From NCBI GenBank assembly GCA_944388075.1, contig CALXHI010000019.1, positions 32,927 through 96,926 on the forward strand: a stretch of 64,000 nucleotides of DNA, given 5' to 3'. The notes beneath the pieces were generated by a model. The model was not told the DNA's origin. It searched no databases and saw only the letters and a list, made by a program, of their open reading frames with translations. This DNA is from an uncultured Clostridia bacterium. GTDB taxonomy: Bacteria > Bacillota > Clostridia > Oscillospirales > Ruminococcaceae. Below are positions 51,598 to 61,564 of the stretch, piece by piece (positions within the stretch are counted from its first letter, which is position 1; each line of letters opens with the position of its first letter). The translations under genes and the position numbers were made by a program.

Positions 51598-52695
51598 TCA
51601 AATGGATTCGATGTTTTCCGGCAAAATCGTGAATGCCTTTTCATATTGTGTGAGATTGCGGGGGTGATTTCCGGCAATCACAACCATATCCTCAATGCGC
51701 ACACCCAGCTCGTCCGGCAAGTAAATGCCCGGCTCTACCGTCATCACCACACCATCGGCAAGCAGCGTTTCCACACGCTTTGAAGCCGTTGGAAATTCAT
51801 GAATCTCCAGACCGACCGAATGCCCGAGCGCATGGGTAAACTGTGCGCCAAAGCCGGCATCGGCAATGACCTGTTCTGCCGCAAGGTGCATCGCCTTACA
51901 AGGGTCACCGGCTTTCGCTGCGGCAATCGCTGCTGCCTGTGCCTGCAACACAGTCTCATACACAGTTCGCAATCGGTCAGATGCCGTGCCATATGCCAAA
52001 GTACGAGTCATATCCGAATGATAGCCCCGATACGTTGCGCCAAAATCTGCCAAAATGCAGTCGCCAACCGCAAGCCGCCGCTCCGACGGTACGCCATGCG
52101 GCATACTGGCATGTGCCCCGAACAGCAAAATCGTATCAAATGAGGGCTTCTCGCTGCCCTCCAGCGCCATGAAATAGTCAAGCCGTGCAGCCGCTTCTTG
52201 TTCGGTCATACCGGTATGGAGCGTTGGCAGGAGTTTGGTAAAGGCACGCTCTGCCATACGCTGCGCCGTTTCCATGCACTCGAGTTCCCATGCCGATTTG
52301 TATGCCCGCAATTGCTCCATGCGATCCTGCAACGGCAGCCATTCGCAGGGAATCTGTTCCTGCAGCCACCGAAACCGCTGCACTGTCAATACATTGTCCT
52401 CATAGAGCAATTTGCGGATATGATAGGTTTCGAGCAATTGCGTCATCTGCTCGGTTTCCCGCATGGTAAAATCCCGCAGCAAAACGGTAAACCCGTTCGG
52501 CGCAAGCGTTTTCCTTGCGTGTTCGATGTAGCGGCCATCGGTCAGCAAAACCGCCTGCCCCTGCCCATTGACCAGCAAGCTGCCCTCCAATGCCGTCTGT
52601 TTGGTGGCATAGATCAGATTGACCGCTCCGGTCAAGAGCATGGCATCGGCATTCGCATCCCGTACCACTGCCGATAATGCCTCAATACGTTCCAT
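51598..52695 (-). CDS. Xaa-Pro aminopeptidase (aminopeptidase P family)
   Basis: 365 aa from the ATG at 52695, 7 nt after GGAGG; the frame runs on upstream without support. A creatinase-like N-terminal domain (~1-125) is followed by a pita-bread M24 domain with metal ligands in ILADFGATYRGYHSDMTRT (two Asp), HALGHSVGLEIHE (His), VEPGIYL and GVRIEDMV (two Glu). Removes N-terminal residues preceding proline from peptides in the cytosol. Confidence 0.94.
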   Translation of the reverse strand: MERIEALSAVVRDANADAMLLTGAVNLIYATKQTALEGSLLVNGQGQAVLLTDGRYIEHARKTLAPNGFTVLLRDFTMRETEQMTQLLETYHIRKLLYEDNVLTVQRFRWLQEQIPCEWLPLQDRMEQLRAYKSAWELECMETAQRMAERAFTKLLPTLHTGMTEQEAAARLDYFMALEGSEKPSFDTILLFGAHASMPHGVPSERRLAVGDCILADFGATYRGYHSDMTRTLAYGTASDRLRTVYETVLQAQAAAIAAAKAGDPCKAMHLAAEQVIADAGFGAQFTHALGHSVGLEIHEFPTASKRVETLLADGVVMTVEPGIYLPDELGVRIEDMVVIAGNHPRNLTQYEKAFTILPENIESI

Positions 52696-52764
52696 TTCCA
52701 TTCCTCCATCAGCATAGACCGCCCTATATTCTATGCAGAAATTTACGTCCATATGCAGGATTTG

Positions 52765-52790
52765 AAAAAATCCCCCCTCGGGCAAGGGGA
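52765..52790 (-). terminator. Terminator of the LUD gene
   Basis: Minus-strand TCTCCCC-TTGCCCGA-GGGGGGA followed by six Ts, just after the stop at 52799. Confidence 0.75.
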
Positions 52791-52798
52791 GATTGACA

Positions 52799-53473
52799 TT
52801 AGTAACCCAGCGATTCCGCAACCAAAATGACCTTAATGCGATTCGGTACTCTCTGGAATCCGGTCACCACATAGGTGGCACAGATACGCTGCTCGTTGCG
52901 GCAGCCATCGCCCATCACCGCATTGGGTTTTGCGCAGATGCCACAGCGTGCGCAGGGCGTATCCCGCTCCAATCGCAGTGTATTGACCGGTGCGGCAATG
53001 CGCTTGACCCGCTCCACGGCAGCACCCAGATCCTTCACAATCTTGTTTGCGCCTGCGACGACAATCACGCAATCCGGTCCATAGGTCAATGCGGCAACAC
53101 GATTGCCCGTACCGTCCACATTGTACAGCTCACCGCTTTCGGTAATGGCATTGGCACTGCAAAGATAGACATCGGCAGAAAACGCCTTGCGATAGAGTGC
53201 CGGCACTTCCTCCGGCGCAACCGCTTCCCGATCGAGGAATTGGTAGTCACCCGAGCGCAGCAGATCCATGATACCGCATTCAGCAAGCGTCATCGAACCG
53301 CCATTGGCGACAACCGCCTGCTGCGGAATCCATTCCTTGACCTTCTCGCGGGCTTCTTCCTTCGTCTTAACCCATACAGCGTCCATACGATTGGCGCAAA
53401 GGGCATCGGTGGTGTGTTCGAGCAGCTGATAGAGGTGCTGCATCATCGGCTCATGTGCAGAATATTCGGACAT
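52799..53473 (-). CDS. LUD-domain (LutC/YkgG-like, DUF162) protein
   Basis: 224 aa from the ATG at 53473 (AAAGGA, 8 nt). VANGGSMTLAECGIMDLL and SANAITESGELYNVDGTGNRVAAL are the LUD signatures. A Cys cluster CARCGICAKP...C lies near the C-terminus. The family is tied to lactate utilisation, but no lutA or lutB is nearby, so the electron partner and substrate are unknown. Confidence 0.9.
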   Translation of the reverse strand: MSEYSAHEPMMQHLYQLLEHTTDALCANRMDAVWVKTKEEAREKVKEWIPQQAVVANGGSMTLAECGIMDLLRSGDYQFLDREAVAPEEVPALYRKAFSADVYLCSANAITESGELYNVDGTGNRVAALTYGPDCVIVVAGANKIVKDLGAAVERVKRIAAPVNTLRLERDTPCARCGICAKPNAVMGDGCRNEQRICATYVVTGFQRVPNRIKVILVAESLGY

Positions 53474-53508
53474 CACATTCATCCTTTCTGTTTTGGTTGA
53501 CATACAAA

Positions 53509-53539
53509 CAGGGGCGGTTACGCTGCCGTACCGCCCCTG
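53509..53539 (-). terminator. Terminator of the foldase-like lipoprotein gene
   Basis: CAGGGGCGGT/ACCGCCCCTG with an inner TACG/CGTA stem, then TTTGTATG on the minus strand. Confidence 0.7.
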
Positions 53540-53549
53540 CATCGCACTA

Positions 53550-55013
53550 TTAGTAAGACATACCCATCTGGCTATAATAGCTGGACATCACCGCAGCTTG
53601 ATATTCCACGACGTCCACATCCAACACCTTATAGCGTTTGAATGCTTTCTCATTGCGTTCAGAGGTGTAGGCCTTCGCCCACTCGTCAATCTTATCAAGG
53701 AATGTATCGTAATAGATCTCTTTGCGCACAGCCTCGACATTATTGTCATTCCAGAGATCGTCCTCCGTCATACGCTTTTCCAAATCAAGCTTGACGGCGA
53801 CATAATAGCACTCGTCGTCCTTGATCAGCTCCGGCTCATTGAGAGGCGTATCCGGATCAACCGCCCAGTTGTACACCTTCTCACAGGGCGTATAGGTTGG
53901 CTCTGTGGTTGTGGTTTCCTCTGTTTCATCGTCGGCATTCTCCTCCGTAGAGGTGCTGACCAACAACACCTTTTCATTGCTCACATCAATGGTCGTGGTC
54001 GTTGTGGTAGTCGCAGCTGTTGTTGTGGTGGTTTCCGCTGTGGTAGTCGTAGTTTCACCCTCTACGGTTGTTGTGGTAGTCGTTTCGGTGGTTGTAGTAG
54101 TTGTTTCGGTCGCCGTAGTGGTTGTTTCGGTTGTTTCATCGGCACCGGTCGTGGCATTACTGTTGCCGTCTTCATCGGTTGTGACCTTTGCGGTGGTCGC
54201 TGTCGTCACGGTGCTGCCGTTCTCATCGGTGGTGGTCACCGCCGCATTCGACAGCGATGTGACATAGTTTGCATTCTCCTCAATCAGATAGTCAAACTCT
54301 TCGAGCATTTCCGCCTCAGTATCCGATTTCTTCTCCAGACGATCCAGAAAATCGTTTGCCATATCCTCGATTTCTTCCTTGCCATCGGCTTTCAGCAGAT
54401 TGCCCTCGCCATCTTTGAGCGGCATTTCGATGTACTTGATCCGCAAATGGTTATCGACAAAGTAGTCATACAGCTCCGAATCCTGAACACCCTCCGAGCC
54501 GTCCTCACCGTAATAGGCTTCCCAGATGGCATTCTGCTTGACCGAAGAAATCAGAATATCTTCAACCGATTCCTCACCGATGCCATTGTCATTGAAGAAA
54601 TCGCCGAAGTAGGTATAGGTCGATGCCAGATTCGATTCCACACCTGCCAAGTCCTCACCGGACAGTGTCAACTCCAGACGGTCAAACTCCTTCTCGATCG
54701 CAACATAGGTCAGACAGTATTCCTCCGCCTTGTTCTGAATCCATTCCTCTGCGGGAATATTGTCGATATTCGCATTCTTCATGATTTTCTTGACATCCTT
54801 CGTGGTTTCGCAGTCGGTGAAGGTTTCGCCGCCCTCCTGCAAAATCTGGATGGCATCGCCATACGCATTGACAACATAGTAAAGATAGATACCGGCACGC
54901 ACATCCACGCCGTCAATGGTCATGGCGATGGCCGTATCCTCTCCGCAGCTTGCACAGGTCACCGGCAGACAAAGCGACAGCATCGCCGCCAGGACACGCT
55001 TCCAACATTTCAT
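53550..55013 (-). CDS. SurA/PrsA-like lipoprotein with Thr-rich insert
   Basis: 487 aa. N-terminal MKCWKRVLAAMLSLCLPVTCASCGE is a lipoprotein signal with a Cys at the end of the hydrophobic stretch. Residues ~25-250 are helical and resemble the N-terminal chaperone part of SurA/PrsA/trigger-factor-like foldases (YVVNAYGDAIQ, LYDYFVDNHLRIKYIEMPL). Then comes a Thr-rich linker of about 80 residues and a final helical domain (CYYVAVKLDLEKRMTEDDLW...). No intact parvulin active site is visible. It probably stands on the outer face of the membrane and assists folding of secreted proteins; that role is inferred. Ribosome site AAAGGAGG, 11 nt. Confidence 0.78.
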   Translation of the reverse strand: MKCWKRVLAAMLSLCLPVTCASCGEDTAIAMTIDGVDVRAGIYLYYVVNAYGDAIQILQEGGETFTDCETTKDVKKIMKNANIDNIPAEEWIQNKAEEYCLTYVAIEKEFDRLELTLSGEDLAGVESNLASTYTYFGDFFNDNGIGEESVEDILISSVKQNAIWEAYYGEDGSEGVQDSELYDYFVDNHLRIKYIEMPLKDGEGNLLKADGKEEIEDMANDFLDRLEKKSDTEAEMLEEFDYLIEENANYVTSLSNAAVTTTDENGSTVTTATTAKVTTDEDGNSNATTGADETTETTTTATETTTTTTETTTTTTVEGETTTTTAETTTTTAATTTTTTTIDVSNEKVLLVSTSTEENADDETEETTTTEPTYTPCEKVYNWAVDPDTPLNEPELIKDDECYYVAVKLDLEKRMTEDDLWNDNNVEAVRKEIYYDTFLDKIDEWAKAYTSERNEKAFKRYKVLDVDVVEYQAAVMSSYYSQMGMSY

Positions 55014-55077
55014 GATAGGGGTAGCCTCCTTTGTTGATTGGGTGCGGCATTGGGAGTTCCGCACAACATACAGGTCT

Positions 55078-55106
55078 ATTATACATGATTTCCCGCAAAA
55101 AGTCCA
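55078..55106 (-). promoter_or_regulatory. Promoter of the lipoprotein gene
   Basis: Minus-strand TGGACT, 17 bp, TATAAT; leader about 60 nt. It lies between the lipoprotein start and the mutL stop. Confidence 0.6.
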
Positions 55107-55150
55107 TAGCAAATGCAACTTTTTTTGTATTATCACCGAATTTTCAGATT

Positions 55151-57100
55151 TCAGCTCTGAATTCGTCGGAATTGCTTTTCGATTTGGTATCTGGAAAGCA
55201 AGAATACTATGGGTCTGCCATGGGGACAATGCCGAATGGCATCATTCTCCCAAACCTGTTCGGCAAGCGACTGCAATTCCTGCAAGTCCGAATGATCCCC
55301 CGAACGAATCGCCGCCTTACACGCCAAGGTGTGGAAATAATCGTCCAACAAATGGGCATCGGGATGATTCTGCTGCAAACAACACTGCTCTGCCAATTCC
55401 TGCACGATCTGCTCCAAATCCAGTTCCGCACAGCTCATCGGCACACCGACCAGCTTGACAATCGGCATCTCCGCAAACGAAAAGGAAAATCCGATCTGCT
55501 CGAGCATCTCCGATTGCTCTTGCAGCGCATCGGCTTCCGCAGCGGTCAAGAGTACCGTTGCCGGTGTCAGCAGATTTTGCCGATTGCGGCATTGCCGATT
55601 GCGGAATCGCTCAAACAAAATGCGTTCATGGGCGGCATGCTTGTCCATCATCACAAACTGTTCGCCTGCCTCCGCAAGGATATATGTCCCGAACAGCTCT
55701 CCGATGACATGAATCGGCGGCAATGCCGGCTGTGCAGGTGCTCCGGGTTCAGGTTCGGGAATAGGTTCAACCGGCTTTGCAGGCTGTGCGGTCAATGCGG
55801 GAAAGGCAGCCAGTTCCTCCGATACCGGCAGCACAACTGTCTCCACTAATTTTGTCGGTGTGACAGGCGGCAAAGCAGTAGATTCCGCTTTCGGTTCGGG
55901 GATAGAGGAATCGGGCAATATGAGTTTTGGCTCCGGTTCGAGTGCAAGCGGCTTTGGGGTATTGCTGTCTGTACCCGATACCGGCGCATACCAGTCCGTT
56001 TTCGGCATAGACGGCGTCGGCAGCACCGATGTAACCGAGGGAGATGCAGGCCGTTCCGATGCTGTCTGTGTTTGCGGCAGGCGAAAATCATAGATCAGCT
56101 GATGTTGCATCAGCATATTCATGACGGCAAAATACACCGCCGAATAGATTCGCTTTTCATCGGAAAACCGTACCTCTGCCTTTGTCGGGTGCATATTGAC
56201 ATCAACTGCTTGGGGCGACACATAAATCCGCAGGACACATGCCGGATATTTTCCCGTCATAATCAGCGTTTTATAGGCTTCTTCGATGGCGGCGGTACAA
56301 GTTCCCGACCGCACCGATCGACCATTGACAAAGAACAGCTGCTGCGAACGGTTTGCTTTGGCATAAAGCGGTTTGATTGCATAGCCCTCCACCGTAATGG
56401 CATCGGATTGATCCGGCTCACGGTACTGTACAGGCAGCATATCCTGTGCCAACTCCTTGCCCAATACCGCATACATTGCAGAATACAGATCCCCATCGCC
56501 CGGTGTACAAAATTCCGTCCGATTTTCTCGTATCAGGCGAAACGAGATTTCCGGATGGGAAAGGGCAATTTTCTGAAAGACCAGCTGTGCGGCATTTCCC
56601 TCTGCGGTGTCCTTTTTCAGAAAGCCCGCTCGCACCGGTACATTATAGAACAAATCCCGTACCACAATGGTTGTACCGAGCGGACAGCCGACCGCTTCAC
56701 AGGACTGCTCCTCGCCGCCCTCGATCACATAATGCGTCCCAAGCTCTTGATCGGGCTGCCGAGTTAGTACCTCTGTTTTGGACACGGCACAGACCGATGC
56801 CAATGCTTCTCCGCGAAAGCCTAAGGTCAGAATCTGTTCGAGATCCGCAACCGCTTTGATTTTGCTTGTCGCATGGCGTAAAAAGGCAGTCCGCACCTGT
56901 TCCGGCGCAATGCCGCAGCCGTCATCCGTCACACGCAGATACGCCACACCGCCACGCTTCAACTCCGCTGTAATATGGGTTGCACCGGCATCAATGGCAT
57001 TTTCCGTCAATTCCTTCAGGACAGATGCCGGTCGATCGATGACTTCGCCGGCTGCAATCAACTCGGATATCGCACGGGGTAATACCTGTATGTCTGCCAT
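55151..57100 (-). CDS. mutL: DNA mismatch repair protein MutL
   Basis: 649 aa. N-terminal GHKL ATPase: ELTENAIDAGA, DDGCGI, TLGFRGEALASV. A Pro-rich linker spans ~345-455. The C-terminal endonuclease motif DKHAAHERILFE (DQHA-x2-E-x4-E type) and the CPHGRP zinc motif show it is the nicking type found in bacteria without MutH. Last gene of the thyX-mutL operon, 21 bp after mutS. Confidence 0.97.
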   Translation of the reverse strand: MADIQVLPRAISELIAAGEVIDRPASVLKELTENAIDAGATHITAELKRGGVAYLRVTDDGCGIAPEQVRTAFLRHATSKIKAVADLEQILTLGFRGEALASVCAVSKTEVLTRQPDQELGTHYVIEGGEEQSCEAVGCPLGTTIVVRDLFYNVPVRAGFLKKDTAEGNAAQLVFQKIALSHPEISFRLIRENRTEFCTPGDGDLYSAMYAVLGKELAQDMLPVQYREPDQSDAITVEGYAIKPLYAKANRSQQLFFVNGRSVRSGTCTAAIEEAYKTLIMTGKYPACVLRIYVSPQAVDVNMHPTKAEVRFSDEKRIYSAVYFAVMNMLMQHQLIYDFRLPQTQTASERPASPSVTSVLPTPSMPKTDWYAPVSGTDSNTPKPLALEPEPKLILPDSSIPEPKAESTALPPVTPTKLVETVVLPVSEELAAFPALTAQPAKPVEPIPEPEPGAPAQPALPPIHVIGELFGTYILAEAGEQFVMMDKHAAHERILFERFRNRQCRNRQNLLTPATVLLTAAEADALQEQSEMLEQIGFSFSFAEMPIVKLVGVPMSCAELDLEQIVQELAEQCCLQQNHPDAHLLDDYFHTLACKAAIRSGDHSDLQELQSLAEQVWENDAIRHCPHGRPIVFLLSRYQIEKQFRRIQS

Positions 57101-57121
57101 ACCGTTCCTTCCTTTGTCTGA

Positions 57122-59749
57122 TCAATGCAGCATTGCAATCAAATCCTCGAGCAATTCTCTGCATTCCGCATCACTCAATTCTTTCACATGGGTTTTCGAC
57201 AGCTGCGCCAAAACCTGCGCATCGGCATCTGCCGCAAAGCTCATCTGTCCGGCATTTTGCTCTGCCTGCTTTGCTAAGTAGGCATCATGCTCCGCACGGC
57301 TCTGCGCTTCCAATTCAGTCAGCAAGGCTCTGGCTCGATTGGTTACCTTCGTCGGCAGTCCTGCCAGTTTCGCCACCTCAATGCCATAGCTGTCATCGGC
57401 TGCGCCCTCCACGATTTTCCGCAAAAACCGAATCGTATCGCCATGCTTTTTCACGGCTACACTGAGATTGCGCACGCCCTCGCAGGTACCCTCAAGCATG
57501 GTCAATTCATGATAATGCGTGGCAAACAGCGTCTTACAGCCAAGCTGCCTGCCTGCGATGTACTCGGCAACGGCTCTTGCGATGCTGATGCCGTCAAAGG
57601 TAGACGTACCTCTGCCAACCTCATCGAGAATGACAAGGCTGTTCGGGGTTGCACGTCGTAAAATATTCGATACCTCGTGCATTTCCACCATGAATGTACT
57701 CTCACCGGCTGCCAAATCATCCGATGCGCCAACCCGAGTGAAAATTTGGTCAACCACCGAAATTTTGGCATAGGAAGCCGGAACAAAGCTGCCCATCTGT
57801 GCCATCAGCACAATCAATGCCGTTTGCCGCATATAGGTGGATTTACCGCTCATATTCGGCCCGGTGACGATGGCAAACCGATTGGTTTTGCAGTCCAGCA
57901 GCACATCATTCGGCACAAATACCGAATCTGCAAGCATCAGTTCCACCACCGGATGTCTGCCGTCTCGAATCTCAATGCGGCCATCTACGGCAATTTCGGG
58001 TTTGCAATAATTATATTCCATCGCAACCTTTGCGAGCGAACACAACACATCAACTTGAGCAACCGCAGCAGCTGTCTGTTGAATGACAGCGAGCTTTTGT
58101 GCAACAAATTCCCGCAATTCCGTGAAAATCACGGATTCCAACACGATGGCCTTATCTCTTGCGCCGATGATCGTATTCTCCGCATCCCGCAATTCCTGCG
58201 TGATGAACCGCTCACAATTTGCAAGCGTTTGCTTGCGAATCCACTCCGGCGGCACCAAATCGTAATACGAACGGCTGACCTCGAGATAATAGCCAAACAC
58301 ACGGTTATATCCGGTTTTCAGGTTCTTGATGCCGGTACGCTCCCGCTCTCGATTTTCGATGGTTTGTATCAGCTCACTGCCATGGTTCATCGCATGGCGC
58401 AGCCGGTCAAGCTCCTCATGAAATCCGTCCCGAATCACACCGCCGTCTTTGAGCAGCACCGGCGGCTCATCGACCAAGGCTCGCTCAATCAAATCAGAGA
58501 TTTCCGTCAGCGGCGAAATTTGCTGCTCGAGCTGCTGCAAGCATTTCGATTTGCTCAATTGCACGAGCATATTTTTAATCGCAGGCAGCTGCAACGCCGT
58601 CTGCGAAAGAGATTTCAAATCTCTCGGCGTCGCTTTCCCGAACATCACACGGGACATCAAACGCTCCAAATCAAACACATGGCTCAGTGCATCTCGCAGA
58701 TCCGACAGCAATACCATCTGTTTGGTCAGCACCTCAACCGCCTGCAATCGCTCCATAATCCGCACAGGCACGGTCAACGGCTGCTCCATCCAAGTACGCA
58801 GCATACGCCGACCCATTGCCGTTTCGGTACGGTCGAGCACGCCGAGCAGCGAACCCTTTTTCTCATGGGTACGCAGTGTTTCGGTCAGCTCCAGATTATG
58901 ACGAGCATTGGCATCGAGTCCCATGACACCGTCTGTACCGTGAATGGTAATCTCCGTAAACCGCTCCACGAGCGTACACTGCGTTTCGGCAATGTAGTGG
59001 AACAGCGCACAAACACTTGCACTGTCAACGCCCGATTCGGACAATCCCAGCTCTGCCAGACTCTTCGCACCGCATTGCCGCAGCACCAATTCGCTCTGCT
59101 GCGCCGGTGCAAAGCAGGTATCATCTCGCAGCGTGACCATACATTTGGTATGCAGGCGCAGATAGTTGGTCACGATTTTGCAGTCCAGAAATTGCTTGGA
59201 AATCAGCAGTTCCGAAGGCTCATAGCGATCGAGCAAACTGATCAGGCTGTCAAAGCGATTTTCGCCCTCCATACGATGCAAATGCACCGCACCGGTCGAA
59301 ATATCCGATACGCAAAAACCAATTTCCTCGCCCTGCATCCAAACCGCTGCCAGATAGTTGCAGTTCGATTCATCGAGCATCGAGGACTCAATCAGCGTAC
59401 CGGGCGTGACAATGCGAATGATATTCCGCTCCACCAAACCTTTCGCCAGTGCCGGATCTTCGGTCTGCTCACAAATCGCCACACGATAGCCCAATGCAAC
59501 CAGCCGTTTCAGGTACTGCTCATAGGAATGGTATGGCACACCGCACATCGGTGCTCGCTCCTCCAAACCGCAGTCCCGACCGGTCAAGGTCAGTTCCAGC
59601 AGCTTGGATACCAGCAGGGCATCGTCAAAAAACATCTCATAAAAATCGCCCAATCGAAAAAATAAAATCGCATCTCCGCAACGGTCCTTGATATCCAGAT
59701 ACTGCTGCATCATGGGCGACAATTTTGTGCGATCGATCTCCTTCAACAT
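57122..59749 (-). CDS. mutS: DNA mismatch repair protein MutS
   Basis: 875 aa. Mismatch-reading motif GDFYEMFFDDA; connector and lever domains; Walker A GPNMSGKSTYM; Walker B region SLVILDEVGRGTSTFDG; C-terminal helices. The ATG at 59749 lies just after the ylbF stop and has no clear ribosome site, so its translation is probably coupled to that of ylbF. It recognises base mismatches and recruits MutL. Confidence 0.96.
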   Translation of the reverse strand: MLKEIDRTKLSPMMQQYLDIKDRCGDAILFFRLGDFYEMFFDDALLVSKLLELTLTGRDCGLEERAPMCGVPYHSYEQYLKRLVALGYRVAICEQTEDPALAKGLVERNIIRIVTPGTLIESSMLDESNCNYLAAVWMQGEEIGFCVSDISTGAVHLHRMEGENRFDSLISLLDRYEPSELLISKQFLDCKIVTNYLRLHTKCMVTLRDDTCFAPAQQSELVLRQCGAKSLAELGLSESGVDSASVCALFHYIAETQCTLVERFTEITIHGTDGVMGLDANARHNLELTETLRTHEKKGSLLGVLDRTETAMGRRMLRTWMEQPLTVPVRIMERLQAVEVLTKQMVLLSDLRDALSHVFDLERLMSRVMFGKATPRDLKSLSQTALQLPAIKNMLVQLSKSKCLQQLEQQISPLTEISDLIERALVDEPPVLLKDGGVIRDGFHEELDRLRHAMNHGSELIQTIENRERERTGIKNLKTGYNRVFGYYLEVSRSYYDLVPPEWIRKQTLANCERFITQELRDAENTIIGARDKAIVLESVIFTELREFVAQKLAVIQQTAAAVAQVDVLCSLAKVAMEYNYCKPEIAVDGRIEIRDGRHPVVELMLADSVFVPNDVLLDCKTNRFAIVTGPNMSGKSTYMRQTALIVLMAQMGSFVPASYAKISVVDQIFTRVGASDDLAAGESTFMVEMHEVSNILRRATPNSLVILDEVGRGTSTFDGISIARAVAEYIAGRQLGCKTLFATHYHELTMLEGTCEGVRNLSVAVKKHGDTIRFLRKIVEGAADDSYGIEVAKLAGLPTKVTNRARALLTELEAQSRAEHDAYLAKQAEQNAGQMSFAADADAQVLAQLSKTHVKELSDAECRELLEDLIAMLH

Positions 59750-59754
59750 GGCAA

Positions 59755-60168
59755 TCAGTGACAACCGCTGCAACCGGAGCAGTTTCCGCCGCAAGAGGAT
59801 GCAGCCGTCGGATCATAGGAATCCGGATCCTGTCCTGCCGCACTCATCGCAATGATGCGGTTGATCTCGTCGAGCATCTGTTCGAATACGCCTCTTGCCG
59901 CCTGATAAGCCGTCATATGCGGATTCGACATAATCCGGCTGTACAGATCCTGCATTTCCTTGTCGAGTGCCTCCAAGCGTGCGGTATCCGGCTCGGGCTT
60001 ATCCTGCTCATTGCCGGCATCCAGACGCTTTAAGTTGAACTGTCCGATCAGGTTTTGCAGCTCGCTGTCTTTGTCATTTTCCGCAGCAGCCTGACGGAAT
60101 GTCAGATACCGCTCATCCTTCTGGATTGCCTTGCCCAGTTCCTTTGCCATTATCATCAATTCGCTCAT
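59755..60168 (-). CDS. YlbF/YmcA-family protein with Cys-rich tail
   Basis: 137 aa. Helical YlbF core (ELMIMAKELGKAIQKDERYLTFRQA, NPHMTAYQAARGVFEQMLDEINRII), then a tail CGGNCSGCSGC with four Cys spaced for metal or Fe-S binding. In Bacillus, YlbF-YmcA-YaaT bind Fe-S clusters and help RNase Y mature mRNAs. It is placed between miaB and mutS; the stop codon overlaps the mutS start region. Confidence 0.88.
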   Translation of the reverse strand: MSELMIMAKELGKAIQKDERYLTFRQAAAENDKDSELQNLIGQFNLKRLDAGNEQDKPEPDTARLEALDKEMQDLYSRIMSNPHMTAYQAARGVFEQMLDEINRIIAMSAAGQDPDSYDPTAASSCGGNCSGCSGCH

Positions 60169-60183
60169 GATTCTTTCCTCATT

Positions 60184-61554
60184 TCATTCAGATTCGAGCG
60201 TTCCTTGCAACGCCCAGTTTTTCACGCCATCAATGCGTACCGCAACCATTTTCCCGATCAGCGCAGCATCGCCGGTCAGCTCAACATGCAGTCCCTCTCG
60301 GTTTTTCCCGAACAGCAAGCCGGCTTCGTTTTGGCGTTCGACCAATACCTTACAGGTTTTCCCAAGAAATCTGGCGTTATACGCTTCGGTCAATTCCCGC
60401 TGCTTTGCAAGCAACCGCTGCATACGCTCGGAAATAGTCTCCGGCGTGGAAATCTGCGGTAAAGCAGCCGCTTTCGTACCGGGACGAGGGCTGTAGATAA
60501 ACGTATAGAGATTGTCGTACCGCACCGTTTCAATCAGGTCAAGCGTCTTTTGGAAGTCTTCTTCTGTTTCGGTCGGGAACCCCACAATCAAGTCGCTTGA
60601 GAAGGAAAACAGCGGTGCTTGTTTTCTCGCATAGGCAATCAAATTGAGATATTGCTCGATGGTATAGGGGCGGTTCATTTCCTGCAAGACTCGATTGCTG
60701 CCGCTCTGCACCGGCAAATGCAGATGCCATTCGATATGATTCGATGCAAGCATCACATCAATCAGTTCTCGCGTTGCATCCTTCGGATGAGAGCTCATGA
60801 ACCGAATCACATATTCGCCCGGTATGGTATCAAGCCGCCGCAGAAGATCCGGAAAATCCATCGGTTCAGACAGGTCTTTGCCATAGGAATTGACATTCTG
60901 TCCGAGCAGCAAAATTTCCTTGTAGCCGCTTGCCACCAACTCCCGTACCTCCGCTTCAATGGCATTCGGTGTCCGGCTGCGCTCTCTGCCCCGTACATAG
61001 GGAACAATGCAATAAGTGCAGAAATTGTTGCACCCATACATCACCGGCACACTTGCCTGAAACCGGCTGTCCCGCACGGTCGGCAGCGATTCATCCGGCA
61101 ATCTGCCAAACTCCACCGCTTCCCGATGGGATTCGCCTTCGAATAGGGCAAGGAGATGATCGGGGAGCGACTCCATCGCACCCGAACCCAAGACCAGCTT
61201 GACAAAGGGATAGGATTTGCGCAGCAGCGTGCGAACCTCCTGCTCCTCTGCCATACAACCGCAAAGCCCGATGATGACATTGGGATTTTTCTCCCAAATC
61301 GGTTTCAGACTGCCGATGCGCCCCCAGATACGGGATTCCGCATGGGCACGCACCGCACAGGCATTGAGCAGAATCACATCGGCTTCTTCGGGAATATCCG
61401 TCAATTGATAGCCCAAATCCTGCAAAACGCCCTTGTATTTTTCTCCGTCACAAAAATTCAACTGACAACCAAAGCTCTGCACACAGGCTTTCGGCGTATG
61501 CGGCATCGCTTCCAGATACGAGCGAATCTTGCGCCGGATGGTCATTGCTTCCAT
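60184..61554 (-). CDS. miaB: tRNA-2-methylthio-N6-isopentenyladenosine synthase MiaB
   Basis: 456 aa from the ATG at 61554 (AAAGGAGG, 4 nt). UPF0004 domain with three auxiliary-cluster Cys (FGCQLN, NACAVR, GLCGCM), radical-SAM CNNFCTYC, and a C-terminal TRAM domain. Adds the methylthio group to A37 of tRNAs reading UNN codons. The N-terminus is shorter than in some MiaB proteins but all cluster ligands are present. Confidence 0.95.
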   Translation of the reverse strand: MEAMTIRRKIRSYLEAMPHTPKACVQSFGCQLNFCDGEKYKGVLQDLGYQLTDIPEEADVILLNACAVRAHAESRIWGRIGSLKPIWEKNPNVIIGLCGCMAEEQEVRTLLRKSYPFVKLVLGSGAMESLPDHLLALFEGESHREAVEFGRLPDESLPTVRDSRFQASVPVMYGCNNFCTYCIVPYVRGRERSRTPNAIEAEVRELVASGYKEILLLGQNVNSYGKDLSEPMDFPDLLRRLDTIPGEYVIRFMSSHPKDATRELIDVMLASNHIEWHLHLPVQSGSNRVLQEMNRPYTIEQYLNLIAYARKQAPLFSFSSDLIVGFPTETEEDFQKTLDLIETVRYDNLYTFIYSPRPGTKAAALPQISTPETISERMQRLLAKQRELTEAYNARFLGKTCKVLVERQNEAGLLFGKNREGLHVELTGDAALIGKMVAVRIDGVKNWALQGTLESE

Positions 61555-61564
61555 GCGTCCTCCT

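Noticed and set aside
53493..55037. 514-residue plus-strand open frame
   Set aside because: Antisense to the lipoprotein gene; its Gly/Cys-rich part mirrors the Thr linker.
57677..59665. 662-residue plus-strand open frame
   Set aside because: It is antisense to mutS with a His/Gln-rich composition typical of shadow frames.
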